NCBI GenBank assembly: GCA_027323595.1
Contig: DAHWBL010000452.1
Coordinates: 1-10,206, forward strand
DNA: 10,206 nt
Reading direction: 5' to 3'
Origin: Acetobacteraceae bacterium
Lineage (GTDB): Bacteria; Pseudomonadota; Alphaproteobacteria; Acetobacterales; Acetobacteraceae
Shown: positions 8,748 to 10,206 of the stretch, piece after piece
How the letters are laid out: the number at the start of each line of letters is the position of its first letter
How positions within the stretch are numbered: the stretch's first letter is position 1
Translations under genes and position numbers: made by a program
Notes under the pieces: generated by a model
Told to the model about the DNA's origin: nothing
Databases searched by the model: none
The model's input: only the letters and a program-made list of their open reading frames with translations

Positions 8748-9129
8748 GCCGGGCGAGGCGCTCGGCATTGTGCTGATCTCGGGCGGGCATGAGCGCGCGC
8801 ATTACGCGCTGGTGCTGGCCACCGGGGCGGCGGCGCTGGGGCGGTCGGTGATCCTGTTCGCCACCAACCAGGGCTGCCACGCGCTTTGCGCGGACTGGTC
8901 CGGGCTGGCCGATGCCGGGCGCGACGCGGCGGTGCGGGCGGCGGGTGTGGCCGGGTTCGACGAGCTGCGCGACGCGGCGGTGGAGCTGGGGGTGCGGCTG
9001 ATGGTGTGCGAGAGCGGGCTGGCGATGGCCGGGCTCGCGGCGGCGCCCGGTTTGCTGGACGGGGTCGAGCGGTCTGGCGTCGTCGGGTTTTTGCACGCGG
9101 TGGGGCCGGGGCGGATCGTGACGCTGTGA
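8740..9129 (+). CDS. DsrE-like small protein
   Basis: A 129-residue soluble protein with the layout of the DsrE/DsrF (YchN/TusD) fold. It has an N-terminal strand GIVLISGG (9-16), a helix ERAHYALVLATGAAALG (18-34), strand SVILFAT (36-42), then ELGVRLMVCESGLAMAGL (82-99). Cys90 in LMVCESGLAM sits where the sulfur-carrying cysteine of many DsrE relatives lies; Cys46 and Cys50 form an additional CHALC pair. Family members relay persulfide sulfur or act as membrane-linked accessory proteins, but many remain uncharacterised. The ATG overlaps the end of the MoeB-like gene by eight bases, so the two are surely co-translated. A link to sulfur transfer for the MoeB-like enzyme is an inference from this position and the cysteines. 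Confidence 0.65.
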   Translation: MAEPGEALGIVLISGGHERAHYALVLATGAAALGRSVILFATNQGCHALCADWSGLADAGRDAAVRAAGVAGFDELRDAAVELGVRLMVCESGLAMAGLAAAPGLLDGVERSGVVGFLHAVGPGRIVTL

Positions 9130-9190
9130 TCCGCGCCTGGTCGCGCCGCGCGGCTTGACTCGGCGCGGCGGCGGGCGGGAAAGCCTGCGG

Positions 9191-9958
9191 ATGCGCGCGC
9201 AGATGGCATGGATCGGGATCGCGATGCTGGCTTGGGTGTTCGCCGCACCCTGGCCGGCTGGCGCGCAGTCCGCGCTGGGCCAGTCTGGGCTGGGCCAGTC
9301 CGCGCCGGCGGTAAAGCCGCCGGTGGTCGCGGCGCCAGCGAGCCCGAGCCATGCCAAGCCCGTCCACAAGAAGGCCGCCATCAAGCACCCCGAGGGCAAG
9401 CCGGCGCACCCGGCCGGCAAGCCGCAGCCCAAGCCGGTGGTGGCTCCCGCGGCCGGCGTGCCGGCGCCGGTGGTGGCCCCGGTCGCGCCGGTTGCCGACG
9501 CGCCGCCGCCGGGCCCGCAATTCGTCAAGGGCAGCGTCACCGGCTTCGTGCTGCCGCGCTTTGCCGCGCTGAAGTCCGACAAGGTGAACATGCGCGCCGG
9601 GCCTGGCACGCGCTACCAGATCGACTGGCTGTATCAGCGGCCCTATCTGCCGGTGCGGATCGAGCGGGAGTTCGATGTCTGGCGGCTGGTGGTGGATTCC
9701 GAAGGGGTGAAGGGCTGGGTCCACAGCGCCAACCTGACCGGGCGGCGCAGCTTCGAGATCATCGGGGCGGAGCGCGCGCTGCGCGGGTCGGCGTCGGCGG
9801 ACGCATCGGTGGTGGCGCGGCTGATGCCCGGCGTGGTCGGGCATATCGTTGCCTGCGAGGCCAATGCCGGCTGGTGCCGGGTGGAGAGCGGCGGCTATGA
9901 GGGCTGGCTGCAACGCGAGGATTTCTGGGGCACGTTCCCCGGCGAGGCGGTGCCTTAA
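9191..9958 (+). CDS. Secreted protein with two bacterial SH3-like domains
   Basis: A 255-residue exported protein. Residues 6-25 are a hydrophobic signal peptide ending PAGA, with cleavage probably after Ala25. Residues 26-110 are a Pro/Ala/Lys-rich linker without fold, of the kind that spans the periplasm or touches peptidoglycan. The first SH3-like repeat (about 113-183) has KVNMRAGPGTRYQIDW and VKGWVHSANL, the second (about 188-245) ERALRGSASADASVVARL and GYEGWLQREDFWG. Cys222 and Cys229 could form a disulfide in the second domain. Such proteins usually bind cell wall or partner proteins, and no enzymatic residues are seen. The ATG at 9191 is preferred because the signal peptide then starts properly; a TTG at 9155 would add 12 Arg-rich residues. 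GGGA lies ten bases upstream. The 61-base gap before it leaves open whether it belongs to the kdsB unit. Confidence 0.85.
   Translation: MRAQMAWIGIAMLAWVFAAPWPAGAQSALGQSGLGQSAPAVKPPVVAAPASPSHAKPVHKKAAIKHPEGKPAHPAGKPQPKPVVAPAAGVPAPVVAPVAPVADAPPPGPQFVKGSVTGFVLPRFAALKSDKVNMRAGPGTRYQIDWLYQRPYLPVRIEREFDVWRLVVDSEGVKGWVHSANLTGRRSFEIIGAERALRGSASADASVVARLMPGVVGHIVACEANAGWCRVESGGYEGWLQREDFWGTFPGEAVP
9266..9304 (+). repeat. Short 15-base tandem repeat in the SH3 protein linker
   Basis: About 2.6 units of CAG TCC GCG CTG GGC encode QSALG-QSGLG-QSA directly after the signal peptide cleavage region. The units differ at a few bases. It is in frame and falls in a disordered linker, so copy number could vary without harm. 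Confidence 0.8.
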
Positions 9959-10014
9959 CCGGGTCTTAGCTGTCATTTGCCAGGCTTTGGCGGAGCAGCA
10001 AAAGGCGGCGCGCG

Positions 10015-10206
10015 ATGACAGGGTTGCCCCGACTTGGCGAGCGCTTGCCGTCCTGTGTCGGCATGACCGCCGATTTTCAGCCATTCTCCTTCGAAACCCA
10101 GGCCGGGCGGCCGGCGCTGATCATTTTGGCGCATGACGCGCCGGTGGACGCGCTGGGCGACGGCGCGGGCCGGGTGGCGGCGGCGTTCGCGGCGCGCGGG
10201 GCGGAT
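10015..10206 (+). CDS. N-terminus of a putative thioredoxin-fold (redoxin-type) protein, cut by window edge
   Basis: An open frame of 64 codons starts at ATG 10015, with AAAGG nine bases upstream, and runs off the right edge. The opening LPRLGERLPS, then FSFETQAGRPALIILAH, has the pattern of AhpC/TSA-like domains (GDR-P-F followed by strand GRP-LIILA). The usual peroxidatic or CxxC cysteines are not seen where expected: ILAHDAP follows the strand. In alphaproteobacteria a similar redoxin-like N-terminus also precedes some 2OG-Fe(II) oxygenases, so this is a real alternative. With only a quarter or less of a protein present, the function is unresolved. Confidence 0.5.
   Translation, partial: MTGLPRLGERLPSCVGMTADFQPFSFETQAGRPALIILAHDAPVDALGDGAGRVAAAFAARGAD

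Noticed and set aside
6831..8768. 645-codon open frame on the minus strand, antisense to kdsB-pheA-moeB
   Set aside because: Its product is an Arg/His/Gln-rich string with no recognisable domain, and it lies opposite three well-supported genes. Long antisense frames are expected at this GC content.
9140..9169. Imperfect hairpin CGCGCCG...CGGCGCG after the DsrE-like gene, considered as a terminator
   Set aside because: The loop is 12 bases and no T-tract follows. Such inverted GC runs are common by chance here.
9155..9183. TTGACT considered as a -35 box for the SH3 gene
   Set aside because: At 17 bases downstream the sequence is GGAAAG, with no -10-like hexamer.
9979..9991. GCCA...TGGC small hairpin between the SH3 and redoxin-like genes
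   Set aside because: The four-base stem is too weak, with no T-run, to call a terminator.
8474..10084. 536-codon open frame on the minus strand
   Set aside because: It is antisense to the MoeB-like, DsrE-like and SH3 genes, with low-complexity composition and no motif.

Overview
This is a very GC-rich, gene-dense chromosomal stretch. Its protein families and operon style (a kdsB-pheA pair, an alphaproteobacterial-type Yej transporter, frequent ATGA start/stop overlaps) fit an alphaproteobacterium, plausibly Acetobacteraceae/Rhodospirillales. That placement is inferred from protein character and composition, not from a marker gene. No rRNA, tRNA, CRISPR array, insertion sequence, phage gene or integrase is visible. 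No gap between genes exceeds about 100 bases.

Left part (1-6197), minus strand: a tightly packed gene run read right to left, hisN-like phosphatase > yejA > yejB > yejE > yejF. Every junction overlaps or nearly touches. YejA is the periplasmic peptide-binding protein, YejB and YejE are the two permeases, and YejF is a double-ATPase that runs off the left edge of the window. Together they form a complete Yej-type oligopeptide ABC importer. The family is known for peptide uptake, including the Trojan-horse antibiotic microcin C in E. coli, and for resistance to antimicrobial peptides in some bacteria. The first gene of the run is an inositol-monophosphatase-family enzyme that most resembles HisN histidinol-phosphatase.

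Centre (6198-6294): a 97-base divergent intergenic region. It holds an interrupted palindrome, TAGGGTG-CGC-CACCCTA, that can supply a -10-like element to both strands.

Right part (6295-9129), plus strand: kdsB (CMP-Kdo synthetase, lipopolysaccharide synthesis) > pheA (prephenate dehydratase, phenylalanine synthesis) > a MoeB/ThiF/HesA-type adenylating enzyme > a small DsrE-like protein. These genes overlap or lie within about 15 bases, so they are probably one transcript. kdsB starts at TTG and carries a near-perfect 3 x 27-base in-frame tandem repeat at its 3' end.

Far right: a secreted SH3-like-domain protein (9191-9958), then the start of a gene cut by the window edge (10015-10206) that looks like the N-terminus of a thioredoxin-fold redoxin-type protein.

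Overall this is mostly ordinary housekeeping and transport sequence. The items most worth checking are the kdsB tail repeat, the divergent palindrome, the micro-ORF coupled to kdsB, and the MoeB-like/DsrE-like pair.
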